This document shows, piece after piece, positions 53,681 to 64,000 of a stretch of DNA of 64,000 nucleotides. A program made the position numbers and the translations under genes. Where the stretch lies: positions 26,438 to 90,437 of the forward strand of contig NZ_AAXY01000015.1 of assembly GCF_000169375.1 (NCBI RefSeq), written 5' to 3'. The notes under the pieces are model-generated. The model saw only the letters and a program-made list of their open reading frames with translations, was not told the DNA's origin and did not search any database. The stretch's first letter is position 1; each line of letters opens with the position of its first letter. This stretch comes from Marinobacter sp. ELB17 (GTDB lineage: Bacteria; Pseudomonadota; Gammaproteobacteria; Pseudomonadales; Oleiphilaceae).

Positions 53681-55447
53681 ATGAGCCAATTTGCGATTAA
53701 TCTTATCTTCGTAGGGGGTTCCTTCCTACTCTACATCGGCATTGCTATCTGGGCGAGAGCCGGTAGCACAAGTGACTTCTACGTTGCCGGTGGCGGCATT
53801 CACCCGATCACCAATGGTATGGCGATCGGTGCAGACTGGATGTCGGCGGCGTCTTTCATCTCCATGGCGGGCCTGATTGCCGCGGGTGGTTACGCCAACT
53901 CCACCTTCCTGATGGGCTGGACCGGCGGCTATGTGCTGCTTGCCATGCTGCTCGCTCCTTACCTGAGGAAGTTTGGCAAGTTCACCGTGCCCGAGTTCAT
54001 CGGTGACCGCTTCTACAGTAATAAAGCGCGCTTGGTCGCCGTTATCTGCCTGATCGTGGCCTCTCTGACCTATGTTATCGGCCAGATGGCCGGTGCTGGC
54101 GTGGCCTTTTCCCGCTTCCTCGAAGTAGATTCTACAACCGGTCTGATGATCGCAGCGGTGGTTATTTTCAGCTACTCCGTTATGGGCGGCATGAAGGGCA
54201 TCACCTACACTCAGGTGGCTCAGTACTGCGTTCTGATTATGGCCTACACCATCCCCGCGGTGTTTATCTCGCTGGAGCTGACCGGTAACCCTATACCGGC
54301 GCTGGGCCTGTTCTCCACCCACATTGACTCGGGGCTGCCGATTCTCACCAAGCTGAATCAAGTCATCACCGACCTTGGCTTCAACGAGTACACGGCGAAC
54401 GTGGACAACAAGCTGAACATGGTTCTGTTTACCCTGACACTGATGATCGGTACGGCCGGTCTGCCACACGTCATCATCCGCTTCTTTACGGTTCCGAAGG
54501 TTGCCGATGCGCGCTGGTCTGCTGGCTGGGCACTGGTGTTCATTGCCCTGCTCTACCTGACTGCACCGGCCGTGGCCTCCATGGCCCGATTGAACCTGAT
54601 GACCACCATCTACCCTGATGGTACAGCGGCTGCTCCTATCGAGTACGATAACCGTCCGCAATGGGTCAAGGCATGGGAAGTGACCGGTCTGATCACTTAT
54701 GAAGACAAGAACCAGGACGGCCGGATTCAGCTTTACAACGACACTCCGGCGTTTGAAGAAACCGCTCAATCCCGTGGCTGGAATGGCAACGAAATGGAGG
54801 TGAACCGGGACATTCTGGTACTGGCCAACCCGGAGATTGCCAACCTGCCCGGCTGGGTCATCGGACTGATCGCCGCGGGTGGTCTGGCAGCGGCACTGTC
54901 AACGGCGGCGGGGCTGTTGCTGGCGATATCCTCGGCAGTCAGTCACGACCTGATAAAGGGCTCAATCAACCCCGGCATTACGGATAAGGGAGAGTTGCTG
55001 GCCGCGAGGATATCCATGGCGGTTGCCATAGTGGTGGCCACCTACCTGGGAGCCAACCCTCCCGGGTTCGCCGCTCAGGTCGTGGCACTGGCCTTCGGTA
55101 TCGCAGCTGCGTCACTCTTTCCGGCTCTGATGATGGGGATCTTCTCCAAGCGAGTGAACAACAAAGGCGCGATTGCCGGTATGCTAGCCGGTCTGGCCTT
55201 CACCCTGACGTACATCTTTGTGTACAAAGGATGGTTGTTCATCCCGGGCACCAACAACCTGGCCGATATCCCGGCAAACTGGGTATTCGGGATATCCCCA
55301 CTGTCGATCGGTGCGATTGGTGCCGTCGTCAACTTTACGGTAGCCTTCGGTTTGTCCCACGCGACTGAAGAGCCACCCATCGAGATCCAGGAACTGGTAG
55401 AAAGTGTTCGTTACCCACGCGGTGCGGGCGAAGCTCAAGGCCACTAA
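53681..55447 (+). CDS. Sodium:solute symporter (acetate permease-like)
   Basis: The 588-aa SLC5/SSF transporter has about 13 membrane helices, with FYVAGGGIHPITNGMAIGADWMSAASFI and GLAAALSTAAGLLLAISSAVSHD among conserved segments. It belongs to the subfamily that pairs with DUF4212 and is annotated as acetate permease-like; the substrate (acetate, propionate or another small carboxylate) is inference. A loop near residues 320-385 contains an EF-hand-like D-x-N-x-D-G-x-I (D342, N344, D346). A terminator follows at 55493-55531. Confidence 0.92.
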   Translation: MSQFAINLIFVGGSFLLYIGIAIWARAGSTSDFYVAGGGIHPITNGMAIGADWMSAASFISMAGLIAAGGYANSTFLMGWTGGYVLLAMLLAPYLRKFGKFTVPEFIGDRFYSNKARLVAVICLIVASLTYVIGQMAGAGVAFSRFLEVDSTTGLMIAAVVIFSYSVMGGMKGITYTQVAQYCVLIMAYTIPAVFISLELTGNPIPALGLFSTHIDSGLPILTKLNQVITDLGFNEYTANVDNKLNMVLFTLTLMIGTAGLPHVIIRFFTVPKVADARWSAGWALVFIALLYLTAPAVASMARLNLMTTIYPDGTAAAPIEYDNRPQWVKAWEVTGLITYEDKNQDGRIQLYNDTPAFEETAQSRGWNGNEMEVNRDILVLANPEIANLPGWVIGLIAAGGLAAALSTAAGLLLAISSAVSHDLIKGSINPGITDKGELLAARISMAVAIVVATYLGANPPGFAAQVVALAFGIAAASLFPALMMGIFSKRVNNKGAIAGMLAGLAFTLTYIFVYKGWLFIPGTNNLADIPANWVFGISPLSIGAIGAVVNFTVAFGLSHATEEPPIEIQELVESVRYPRGAGEAQGH

Positions 55448-55492
55448 CACAAGCTTTTGCTAAATCAGTGGTAACATTGAGCAATTGAAACC

Positions 55493-55531
55493 AAACGGGC
55501 TTCCTTGAAAAAGGAGCCCGTTTCTTTTTTT
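55493..55531 (+). terminator. Rho-independent terminator after the symporter
   Basis: The arm AAACGGGCTTCCTT (55493-55506) pairs with AAGGAGCCCGTTT (55511-55523) across a 4-nt GAAA loop, with one bulged T. The 3' arm runs into TTTCTTTTTTT. The structure ends the DUF4212-symporter transcript about 45 bp after the stop codon and just before the next gene. Confidence 0.9.
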
Positions 55532-55543
55532 AAGGAAAACCAT

Positions 55544-56047
55544 ATGTTCTGGACACTTGTTGCGACCGTTGTCTGCGGCCTGGGTGCTGCAGGGATCGCA
55601 TTAGCGCTACGCTCCCTAACCCGCCAACGCCTGCCTAAGTGGATTATTCCTGCCTTTGCCGGTGCCGGCATGATGGCTTATCTGATTCAGGGCGAGTACA
55701 CCTGGTACGACTTTAAACAGGCGCAGCTGCCTTCGGAAGCGGTCGTGGTCAATACTGAAAGCCAAGCCGTGCTCTGGCGCCCCTGGAGCTTTGCGTTTCC
55801 GTATGTCACTGCGTTCTCGACGGTGGATATCAACAGCGTGCAGCGCAACGCCAATGACGACAATGTTGTTCTTTTCACCCTGTACCGCTTCGAGCAAAAA
55901 CTGACTGATTCCGTCTCTCACCGGGTACATCTACTCAATTGCACCGATCGTGAGCTGGTGCCACTGGCCTCAGATGGCCGCCCTAGCCTTGATAACATGA
56001 AGATACTGACACCGGACGACCGCTTACTGATTACCGTATGCCGCTGA
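55544..56047 (+). CDS. Hypothetical membrane protein (167 aa)
   Basis: The frame starts at an ATG preceded by AAGGAAA, immediately after the symporter terminator. Residues 1-20 and about 32-48 are hydrophobic (WTLVATVVCGLGAAGIALAL; IIPAFAGAGMMAYLIQG), giving a short hairpin in the membrane. The remainder, with YTWYDFKQAQLP, looks soluble and beta-rich and may lie in the periplasm. I do not recognise a named family. It sits 73 bp upstream of the hybrid kinase, so a functional link is possible but not shown. Confidence 0.75.
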   Translation: MFWTLVATVVCGLGAAGIALALRSLTRQRLPKWIIPAFAGAGMMAYLIQGEYTWYDFKQAQLPSEAVVVNTESQAVLWRPWSFAFPYVTAFSTVDINSVQRNANDDNVVLFTLYRFEQKLTDSVSHRVHLLNCTDRELVPLASDGRPSLDNMKILTPDDRLLITVCR

Positions 56048-56120
56048 TGAAAAGAGGGCGCGTCACGCTGGCGCCTATGTCGGCCTGCAAGCGCCCCATT
56101 GCCCTGGAATAGCGAACGTT

Positions 56121-59100
56121 ATGATAAGCGCCTGGCTGCTGGTTCTGATTTCCATCACCTACATTTCACTGCTGTTTTTTGTGGCTTGGGCAGGCGACCG
56201 CCACCCGGGGCTATACCGGCATCGCCTGGCCAGGACTCACATCTACGCGCTGTCTCTGGCAGTGTATTTTTCCTCCTGGACCTTTTATGGCGCCGTTGGT
56301 CGCGCCACCCAGGAAGGTCTTGGATTTTTACCCATCTATCTTGGGCCGTTACTGGTGTTCGTGTTCGCCGCACCGCTGTTGCGCCGCATCATTCATATCA
56401 GCAAGCGCAACAGCAGCACCTCCATAGCCGACTTTATCGCTTCCCGCTACGGAAAATCCCAGTTGCTCGCAGCGATGATAGCCGCCTTTGCGTTAATCGG
56501 CAGCGTGCCCTACATCGCCTTGCAGTTAAAAGCCATCGCCATGGGCTTTGCGGTGCTGTCCAGCCCCCAGGGCGGCGTACAGGAACTCAGTAACGCCGCC
56601 TGGAGCGATTCAGCCTGGTACATCACGTTGGCTCTGGCCCTGTTTACCATTTTATTTGGTACCCGCCATCTGGAATCAACAGAACATCACCGCGGCATGA
56701 TTCAAGCCGTTGCGTTTGAATCTGTGATCAAACTGGTGGCGTTTTCAGCGGTTGGGTTATTTGTGCTGTTTGGTTTTTTCAATGGTTTTGGCGACCTTAC
56801 ACAGCGAGTGGCCGCGGCCGATCTCATCGGAGTGCTGACAACCCAAAACCTGAATCTGACCGCGTTTATTACCCAAACCCTGGTCGCCGGGGTAGCCATT
56901 GTCTGCCTGCCGCGGCAGTTCCACGTTATGGTGGTTGAAAACAGCGATCCCCGCGATTTCGAGACCGCGCGCTGGGCTATGCCTATTTATCTGATCATCG
57001 CCAGCGCTTTTGTACTGCCGATTGCAGCTGCCAGCTTGCTCGTACCCGATAGCGCCAACTACAACCCTGACATTATGACGCTTCAGTTGCCCATACTGGC
57101 CGGCAATACCTGGCTTGCAGTACTGGCGTTTCTGGGGGGCGGCTCCGCAGCGGCGGCGATGGTGATTGTGTGCTCGGTGGCAGTCGCCACCATGGTCAGC
57201 AACGAAATCATCATGCCAGCTTTGTTGAAATTCTTTCGCCCCAGAATGAATCGCAAGGCGGACCTGAGTTACCTGCTACTTAGCATCCGCCGCATCGCAA
57301 TCTGCGCTGTTTTACTAACAGCGTATGGCTTTTATCGGATGGCAGGCGAAGACACCAGTTTAACGGCCTTCGGGTTACTGTCGTTCGCTGCTGCGGCGCA
57401 ACTTGGACCGGCGTTGGTGGGCGGAATCGTCTGGCGCGGTGGCAACTACAATGGCGCGGTATGGGGCCTGTTTACAGGCTTTTTACTATGGCTTTACACT
57501 CTGCTTTTACCTGCACTGGCATCCACCGGCTGGATCAACGAGACGCTTGTTCAGCAAGGTCTCTGGGGCATGAGCTGGACCCGACCCACGGCACTGTTTG
57601 GTGCTGATCTGGACCAGGTTAGCCACGGTATAATCTGGAGCCTGGGGGCCAACACCGCGATTTATATTGTGCTGTCTTTACTAACCCGCCAACGAGTGCG
57701 TGAAAAAATACAGATTGCCAGTTATTTTCAAGATGCTCACGGGCGCGGCGAAACTCCGCACCAGCAAACCTGGCAGGGCCAGATTCTGACTTCCGATCTG
57801 CAGGCGCTGGCTGATCGCTTCATGGGCGACGAGCGCGCAGAAACGGTGTTTCGCAATTACGAGCGCCGCAATGCCATCCGCCTTTACCCACAGCGGCCGG
57901 CAACAACACATTTGATGAAGTACATAGAGCGCCAGTTGGCATCGATTATCGGCGGCTCAACCGCGCGTGTGGTTTTGGAATCGACCCTCACCGGTCGCGA
58001 TATGCAGATTGAAGACGTCGTCAGCATTGTGGATGAGGCCTCACAAGCGATGACGTTTAGCCGGGAGCTACTGCATTCGGCCATTGAAAACCTCAGCCTT
58101 GGCGTGTCGGTGGTGAATCATCAGCAGGAGCTGGTGGTGTGGAATCATCTATACATTGAACTGTTCAATTACCCCAAGAGTTTTGTACGCTTGGGACGAC
58201 CAGCGGCCGACCTGCTTCGCTACACCCTGACTAACGCAAACCTGTCGGCCCGCAAAATTGATGAAATCGTTGCCGAACGCATTGTCAGCATGACCCAAGG
58301 CCAGCGTGTTTCCTATGAGCTCCAGCGGCCCGATGGCACGTTTATCCGCATTGAAGGCGCGCCAATTCCCGGCGGCGGCTATGTCACGACATTTCAGGAT
58401 ATAACACCCATGCGCCGCACTGAACAGGCGCTGAAAGAAACCAATATCTATCTGGAACAACGGGTCAAAGAGCGAACCCAGGAACTGCAGGTGATCAACG
58501 AGCAGATGCTCAAGGCCAAGTCTGTGGCCGAGCAAGCCAATCACGGTAAAACCCGCTTTCTCGCGTCAGCCAGCCACGACCTGCTTCAACCTTTAAATGC
58601 CGCACGCCTGTTTACCTCTGCCCTACAAGGTAAAGCCCAAAGTGCCGAGTGCCAGCAATTGGTCGAACACATCGACAGTTCCCTGGGTGCGGCCGAAGAA
58701 ATTATCAGTACTCTGCTAGATATCTCCAAACTGGATGCCGGTGCTCTGGAGCCGGATATCAGCGTGTTTCCGGTTAGCGATATCATCCGCCGGCTGGCAA
58801 ACGATTTTTCTGCCATCGCCAAAGACCAGGACCTTGAACTGGATGTCGTACCCAGCTCCGCCTGGATCCGCTCAGATGCTAAGCTTTTGCGCCGGGTGAT
58901 CCAAAATTTTCTGTCCAATGCCATACGTTATACACCCGAGGGCCGCATCCTGCTGGGCTGTCGTCGCCTGGATGGTTACCTGCGCATTGAAGTCTGGGAC
59001 ACAGGGCCAGGCATTCCAGACGATCAGCTGACCCAGATTTTTGAAGAGTTCCGCCGTTTCCAGCATGGACGCGACAAGAAAGGTCTAGGCCTTGGCCTTG

Positions 59101-59627
59101 CCATCGTCGACCGCATCAGCGGTATGCTCAATCATCCGGTGACGGTTCAGTCGCGGCAGAGTCGTGGCAGTGTTTTCAGTATTACGGTGCCCAGAATGGC
59201 CGCCGAGGAGGTAACACCCCTGCCGCTACAAGCTCATTGTCCGGCTCGGCGAGTATCCAGTCTGAAGGGCCGCCATCTGCTGTGTATTGATAACGATGCC
59301 GCTATTCTTCAGGGTATGGTGGCGCTGCTGAGCAACTGGCAATGCCAGATAACAGCTGCGGAAAGCCTGGACGACGCCATGACAAAACTGGGCGTGGACA
59401 TTCCAGACATTCTGCTTGCCGACTATCAGCTAGACGACGACAAGAACGGTCTGGACGCCATGGACACGCTGCGCGTAGCTCTGGACAAACGCCTGCCCGG
59501 CATCCTGATTACCGGCTATATGGCACAAGAGGTAAGAGATGACGCGACAGACCGCGGCTATCATGTGCTTTATAAGCCCGTAAAACCGGCTGCTCTGCGC
59601 GCTATGGTGAATAAACTTTTAAAATAG
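56121..59627 (+). CDS. crbS: CrbS/MxtR-type hybrid histidine kinase with SLC5 transporter domain
   Basis: The 1168-aa protein has, in order, an SLC5 symporter-like membrane domain (about 1-530), an STAC-like linker (about 550-650), a PAS domain (about 655-765) and a coiled region. HisKA follows with the phosphoacceptor in SASHDLLQPL (His819), then HATPase (NAIRYT, DTGPGIP, GLGLGLAIV) and a C-terminal receiver with DNDA, ADYQLD (Asp1101) and YKPVKP. This architecture is that of CrbS/MxtR/ErcS', which with a LuxR-type regulator (CrbR/ErdR) controls acetate and alcohol metabolism in Vibrio and Pseudomonas. The regulator gene is not in the window. The gene symbol is by architecture, not by a search. 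Confidence 0.85.
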   Translation: MISAWLLVLISITYISLLFFVAWAGDRHPGLYRHRLARTHIYALSLAVYFSSWTFYGAVGRATQEGLGFLPIYLGPLLVFVFAAPLLRRIIHISKRNSSTSIADFIASRYGKSQLLAAMIAAFALIGSVPYIALQLKAIAMGFAVLSSPQGGVQELSNAAWSDSAWYITLALALFTILFGTRHLESTEHHRGMIQAVAFESVIKLVAFSAVGLFVLFGFFNGFGDLTQRVAAADLIGVLTTQNLNLTAFITQTLVAGVAIVCLPRQFHVMVVENSDPRDFETARWAMPIYLIIASAFVLPIAAASLLVPDSANYNPDIMTLQLPILAGNTWLAVLAFLGGGSAAAAMVIVCSVAVATMVSNEIIMPALLKFFRPRMNRKADLSYLLLSIRRIAICAVLLTAYGFYRMAGEDTSLTAFGLLSFAAAAQLGPALVGGIVWRGGNYNGAVWGLFTGFLLWLYTLLLPALASTGWINETLVQQGLWGMSWTRPTALFGADLDQVSHGIIWSLGANTAIYIVLSLLTRQRVREKIQIASYFQDAHGRGETPHQQTWQGQILTSDLQALADRFMGDERAETVFRNYERRNAIRLYPQRPATTHLMKYIERQLASIIGGSTARVVLESTLTGRDMQIEDVVSIVDEASQAMTFSRELLHSAIENLSLGVSVVNHQQELVVWNHLYIELFNYPKSFVRLGRPAADLLRYTLTNANLSARKIDEIVAERIVSMTQGQRVSYELQRPDGTFIRIEGAPIPGGGYVTTFQDITPMRRTEQALKETNIYLEQRVKERTQELQVINEQMLKAKSVAEQANHGKTRFLASASHDLLQPLNAARLFTSALQGKAQSAECQQLVEHIDSSLGAAEEIISTLLDISKLDAGALEPDISVFPVSDIIRRLANDFSAIAKDQDLELDVVPSSAWIRSDAKLLRRVIQNFLSNAIRYTPEGRILLGCRRLDGYLRIEVWDTGPGIPDDQLTQIFEEFRRFQHGRDKKGLGLGLAIVDRISGMLNHPVTVQSRQSRGSVFSITVPRMAAEEVTPLPLQAHCPARRVSSLKGRHLLCIDNDAAILQGMVALLSNWQCQITAAESLDDAMTKLGVDIPDILLADYQLDDDKNGLDAMDTLRVALDKRLPGILITGYMAQEVRDDATDRGYHVLYKPVKPAALRAMVNKLLK

Positions 59628-59787
59628 GTCGGTAGGTGGCAAGCACTCTACGCCCCGCTGCTTTCGGTAAACTGAGCTATTTGGTCGTGGATGACTTCGA
59701 TAGCTTCCACGTTTTGATGGGCATCGTGCTCTAAACATTAGATCTGCAGTAATTCAAAGCCCGCGAGAGATTTAGCCTGGGACAGAC

Positions 59788-59826
59788 TTCCCTAAGGGAC
59801 AGATTTCAAATCTGTCCCTTAGGGAA
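59788..59826. repeat. Perfect 39-bp palindrome (19-bp arms)
   Basis: The arm TTCCCTAAGGGACAGATTT (59788-59806) is followed by one central C and its exact reverse complement (59808-59826). The inner part GGGACAGATTT-n-AAATCTGTCCC is of a type that I recall as recurring in proteobacterial intergenic regions, sometimes near REP-associated tyrosine transposases; that link is from memory. Confidence 0.9.
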
Positions 59827-59844
59827 GCGGGGGCAAGGCAAAGC

Positions 59845-59869
59845 GGGGACGGATTTAAAATCCGTCCCC
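59845..59869. repeat. Perfect 25-bp palindrome related to the preceding one
   Basis: The arm GGGGACGGATTT (59845-59856), one central A and the reverse complement AAATCCGTCCCC (59858-59869). Compared with the 59788-59826 palindrome the core differs by A to G with the matching T to C on the other arm, so pairing is kept. Confidence 0.9.
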
Positions 59870-59900
59870 TGTTTCTGGCGGGTTTCGTCTTTTTCCAGGC

Positions 59901-59935
59901 AAAAAAAAAGCCCCGACGGCTTACGCTATCGGGGC
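59901..59935 (-). terminator. Rho-independent terminator of the rRNA operon
   Basis: On the minus strand the stem GCCCCGA (59929-59935) pairs with TCGGGGC (59910-59916) around a 12-nt loop that itself contains TAGCG...CG pairing potential. It is followed by nine Ts (59901-59909). It lies about 13 bp downstream of the 5S gene. Confidence 0.92.
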
Positions 59936-59947
59936 ATTTAGCAATAA

Positions 59948-60065
59948 GAGTCTGACGATGACCTACTCTCACATGGGCGAACCACACTACCATCGGCGCA
60001 GGCCTGTTTCACTTCTGAGTTCGGGATGGGATCAGGTGGTACCAGGCCGCTATGGTCGTCAGACA
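59948..60065 (-). rRNA. rrf: 5S ribosomal RNA
   Basis: The minus-strand sequence begins TGTCTGACGACCATAGC and ends in a complementary ATCGTCAGACTC. It includes the conserved CCGAACTCAGAAGTGAAAC and GCCGATGGTAGTGTGG segments of gammaproteobacterial 5S. The ends are set from the terminal helix and may be off by a base or two. Confidence 0.96.
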
Positions 60066-60169
60066 AAACGGTTGATCACTGGGGGATGAGATAGAACATT
60101 GGCTTTGTGGGCCGCGATAGCGATTTTTTCGTTGCGATATCCGCAATTGTCTTGGGTGTTATATAGTCA

Positions 60170-63056
<2,887 letters not shown>

Positions 63057-63409
63057 TATAACCCCAAGACAACTGACTCTACTGCCACAAGATCACGGCC
63101 GACTAACCGAAGTTAGACAGCGTGTTCCAGGAACACTAGAGATAGTCACTCGAAGTTATAAACAACCACTTCAACGACAACACCGGATAACGCTTGAAAA
63201 AATCGTTATCACTTGAACACTTTCCTCAAAGACCGTAGAGAAAAGTATTCGTGTTCTATCTCATCCAATTTGTTAAAGAGCAAATCTGACCCAGTGATCA
63301 GAAAGAAGACCTTCAGACTTAGCGGACGCTAAACTGAAACACTTTTTTCTGTACACTGACCGAAGCCAGGGAATTCAGGATTTTCAGGTTATTCGAACCA
63401 TCTGTATAA
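63057..63409 (-). other. 23S to tRNA-Ala spacer of the rRNA operon
   Basis: The 353-bp internal transcribed spacer holds no gene. On the minus strand it contains an exact boxA antitermination motif (63271-63282). The sequence nearest the 23S 5' end should pair with the 23S 3' flank to form the RNase III processing stem (family knowledge). Confidence 0.75.
63271..63282 (-). promoter_or_regulatory. boxA antitermination site
   Basis: The minus strand reads TGCTCTTTAACA, identical to the E. coli rRNA boxA core bound by NusB-NusE. It lies in the spacer ahead of 23S, where gammaproteobacterial rRNA operons carry their second boxA. Confidence 0.9.
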
Positions 63410-63485
63410 TGGTGGAGCTAAGCAGGATCGAACTGCTGACCTCCTGCGTGCAAGGCAGGCGCTCTCCCAGCTGAGCTATAGCCCC
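63410..63485 (-). tRNA. tRNA-Ala (TGC)
   Basis: This is a 76-nt cloverleaf on the minus strand beginning GGGGCTATAGCTCAGCTGGG, with anticodon TGC in CCTTGCACG, T-loop GTTCGATCC and encoded CCA end. It is the usual spacer tRNA of a rrn operon, here the one nearer the 23S gene. Confidence 0.97.
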
Positions 63486-63513
63486 GTCTGCTTGTCCAGC
63501 TTTTGTTACTCGT

Positions 63514-63580
63514 CGTTGCAGCCCTCGCTCGCGTCAGTCATGACCCCTTGGTCACTCCTTAACTCGCTTACGCTGCGCCT
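63514..63580. repeat. Diverged spacer repeat, copy A
   Basis: Shares ordered blocks with copy B at 63830-63895 (CGTTGC, CTCGCTC, GTCA, CTCC, TCGCT, GCGCCT) over 67 versus 66 bp. At its centre is a hairpin TGACC-CCTT-GGTCA (63541-63554), at the same offset between GTCA and CTCC as the different hairpin of copy B. Confidence 0.75.
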
Positions 63581-63640
63581 AGATTACCAAAATCTGTCCG
63601 GCGCATCCGCGTTCGTTTCTGACTCTAGAGTCGTACTCGG

Positions 63641-63720
63641 AAATCGTTCAGATCAAGGCATCGGATGTCGCCGCATAGCCTGCTATGCAAGTCATTCGAT
63701 AACGCCGAGATGAACGATTT
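63641..63720. repeat. Inverted repeat and inner hairpin upstream of tRNA-Ala
   Basis: AAATCGTTCA (63641-63650) is exactly complementary to TGAACGATTT (63711-63720), the latter directly abutting the tRNA-Ile CCA end. Inside the 60-nt loop GCATAG-CCTG-CTATGC forms another hairpin (63673-63688). In RNA this would fold next to the tRNA-Ile 3' end and may guide processing. Confidence 0.7.
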
Positions 63721-63797
<77 letters not shown>

Positions 63798-64000
63798 AAT
63801 TATCACACCATCTTATTGTGCCTGGACTGCGTTGCGGCTCTCGCTCAGTCGGTCACGTACTCATGTACGCTCCCGTATTCGCTCCATCCGCGCCTTGCCA
63901 GACTCAACAATCTGTCGCGCTAATTCAGCGGGTCGGTCGAGACCCTTTGCTCTCTTTAATTAATCAACCAAGTAATTCGTGTGGACTCTGACCGAAGCGT
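63798..64000 (-). other. Start of the 16S to tRNA-Ile spacer (16S lies beyond the window)
   Basis: The last 203 bp hold repeat copy B and then AT-richer spacer. I see no 16S 3' end (no anti-Shine-Dalgarno CACCTCCTT or its complement), so the 16S gene begins past the right edge. Confidence 0.7.
63830..63895. repeat. Diverged spacer repeat, copy B
   Basis: Counterpart of copy A at 63514-63580. The central hairpin is CGTAC-TCAT-GTACG (63856-63869), again flanked by GTCA and CTCC. Flanks share GTTGC, CTCGCTC, TCGCT and GCGCCT in the same order. Confidence 0.75.

Larger units (their letters stand above)
59628..59900. other. Intergenic region with two related palindromes
   Basis: No gene is supported here. 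The stretch after crbS holds no T-tailed hairpin on the plus strand. It contains a 39-bp palindrome and a 25-bp palindrome (separate entries), both sharing a GGGAC-RGATTT core, followed by sequence leading to the minus-strand rRNA terminator. Confidence 0.7.
63486..63720 (-). other. Spacer between tRNA-Ile and tRNA-Ala
   Basis: The 235 bp between the two tRNAs is long for this position. It contains one copy of a diverged repeat (63514-63580) and a separate hairpin-rich block bounded by a 10-bp inverted repeat (63641-63720). No gene is supported. Confidence 0.7.

Noticed and set aside
53726..54769. A 347-codon minus-strand frame opposite the symporter
   Set aside because: It is antisense to a well-supported SLC5 transporter; the composition (His, Gln, Arg, Gly rich) is that of a shadow frame.

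Overview
The window looks like core chromosome of a marine gammaproteobacterium, most like Marinobacter or a close relative. This is inferred from gene content and order, not from a search: nlpD-rpoS next to surE-pcm, an rnfABCDGE cluster next to nth and metG, DUF934-cysH-cysG, purMN divergent from a DUF2066/hda block, and a CrbS-type SLC5-histidine kinase beside a DUF4212/Na+:solute symporter pair. Coding density is high, and I see no insertion sequence, prophage, CRISPR array or obvious genomic island.

Layout. 1-2.6 kb: sulfate assimilation and siroheme synthesis (end of a DUF934 gene, cysH, cysG), convergent with a chemoreceptor. 4.8-8.8 kb: ampE-ampD and a large DUF1631 protein on the minus strand. 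8.9-13.5 kb: nadC (+), then yqcC-parA, hda, a CDP-alcohol phosphatidyltransferase and a DUF2066 protein (-). 13.7-16.2 kb: purM-purN and a DUF3108 protein (+). 16.2-19.9 kb: avtA, yjaG, dcd, apbC (-). 20.1-28.6 kb: metG, the six-gene Rnf complex and nth (+). 28.7-46.6 kb: a long minus-strand block of housekeeping genes (rpoS, nlpD, DUF368, pcm, surE, truD, ispF, ispD, ftsB, eno, kdsA, pyrG, tilS, accA, dnaE, a TlpA-like lipoprotein). 46.7-48.5 kb: arsC, wrbA, DUF2069 and a small unknown (+). 48.5-50.5 kb: DUF3080, a tiny lipoprotein and smrA (-). 50.6-59.6 kb: a DUF294/CBS protein, a DEDDh exonuclease, DUF4212 plus symporter, an unknown membrane protein and a CrbS-like hybrid kinase (+), plausibly an acetate or carboxylate uptake and signalling module. 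59.9-64 kb: a minus-strand rRNA operon (5S, 23S, tRNA-Ala, tRNA-Ile); its 16S gene lies beyond the right edge.

Most genes are ordinary. The features most worth a second look are small. tilS, normally essential, is split by an apparent single-base deletion. Two diverged repeats in the rRNA spacer keep a hairpin by compensating changes. A pair of related near-perfect palindromes lies between crbS and the rRNA terminator. An 8-bp x5 tandem repeat begins at the rnfC stop codon. In-frame coding repeats occur in the DUF3080 and DUF2066 genes. I found nothing that I can honestly call a new multi-gene system.
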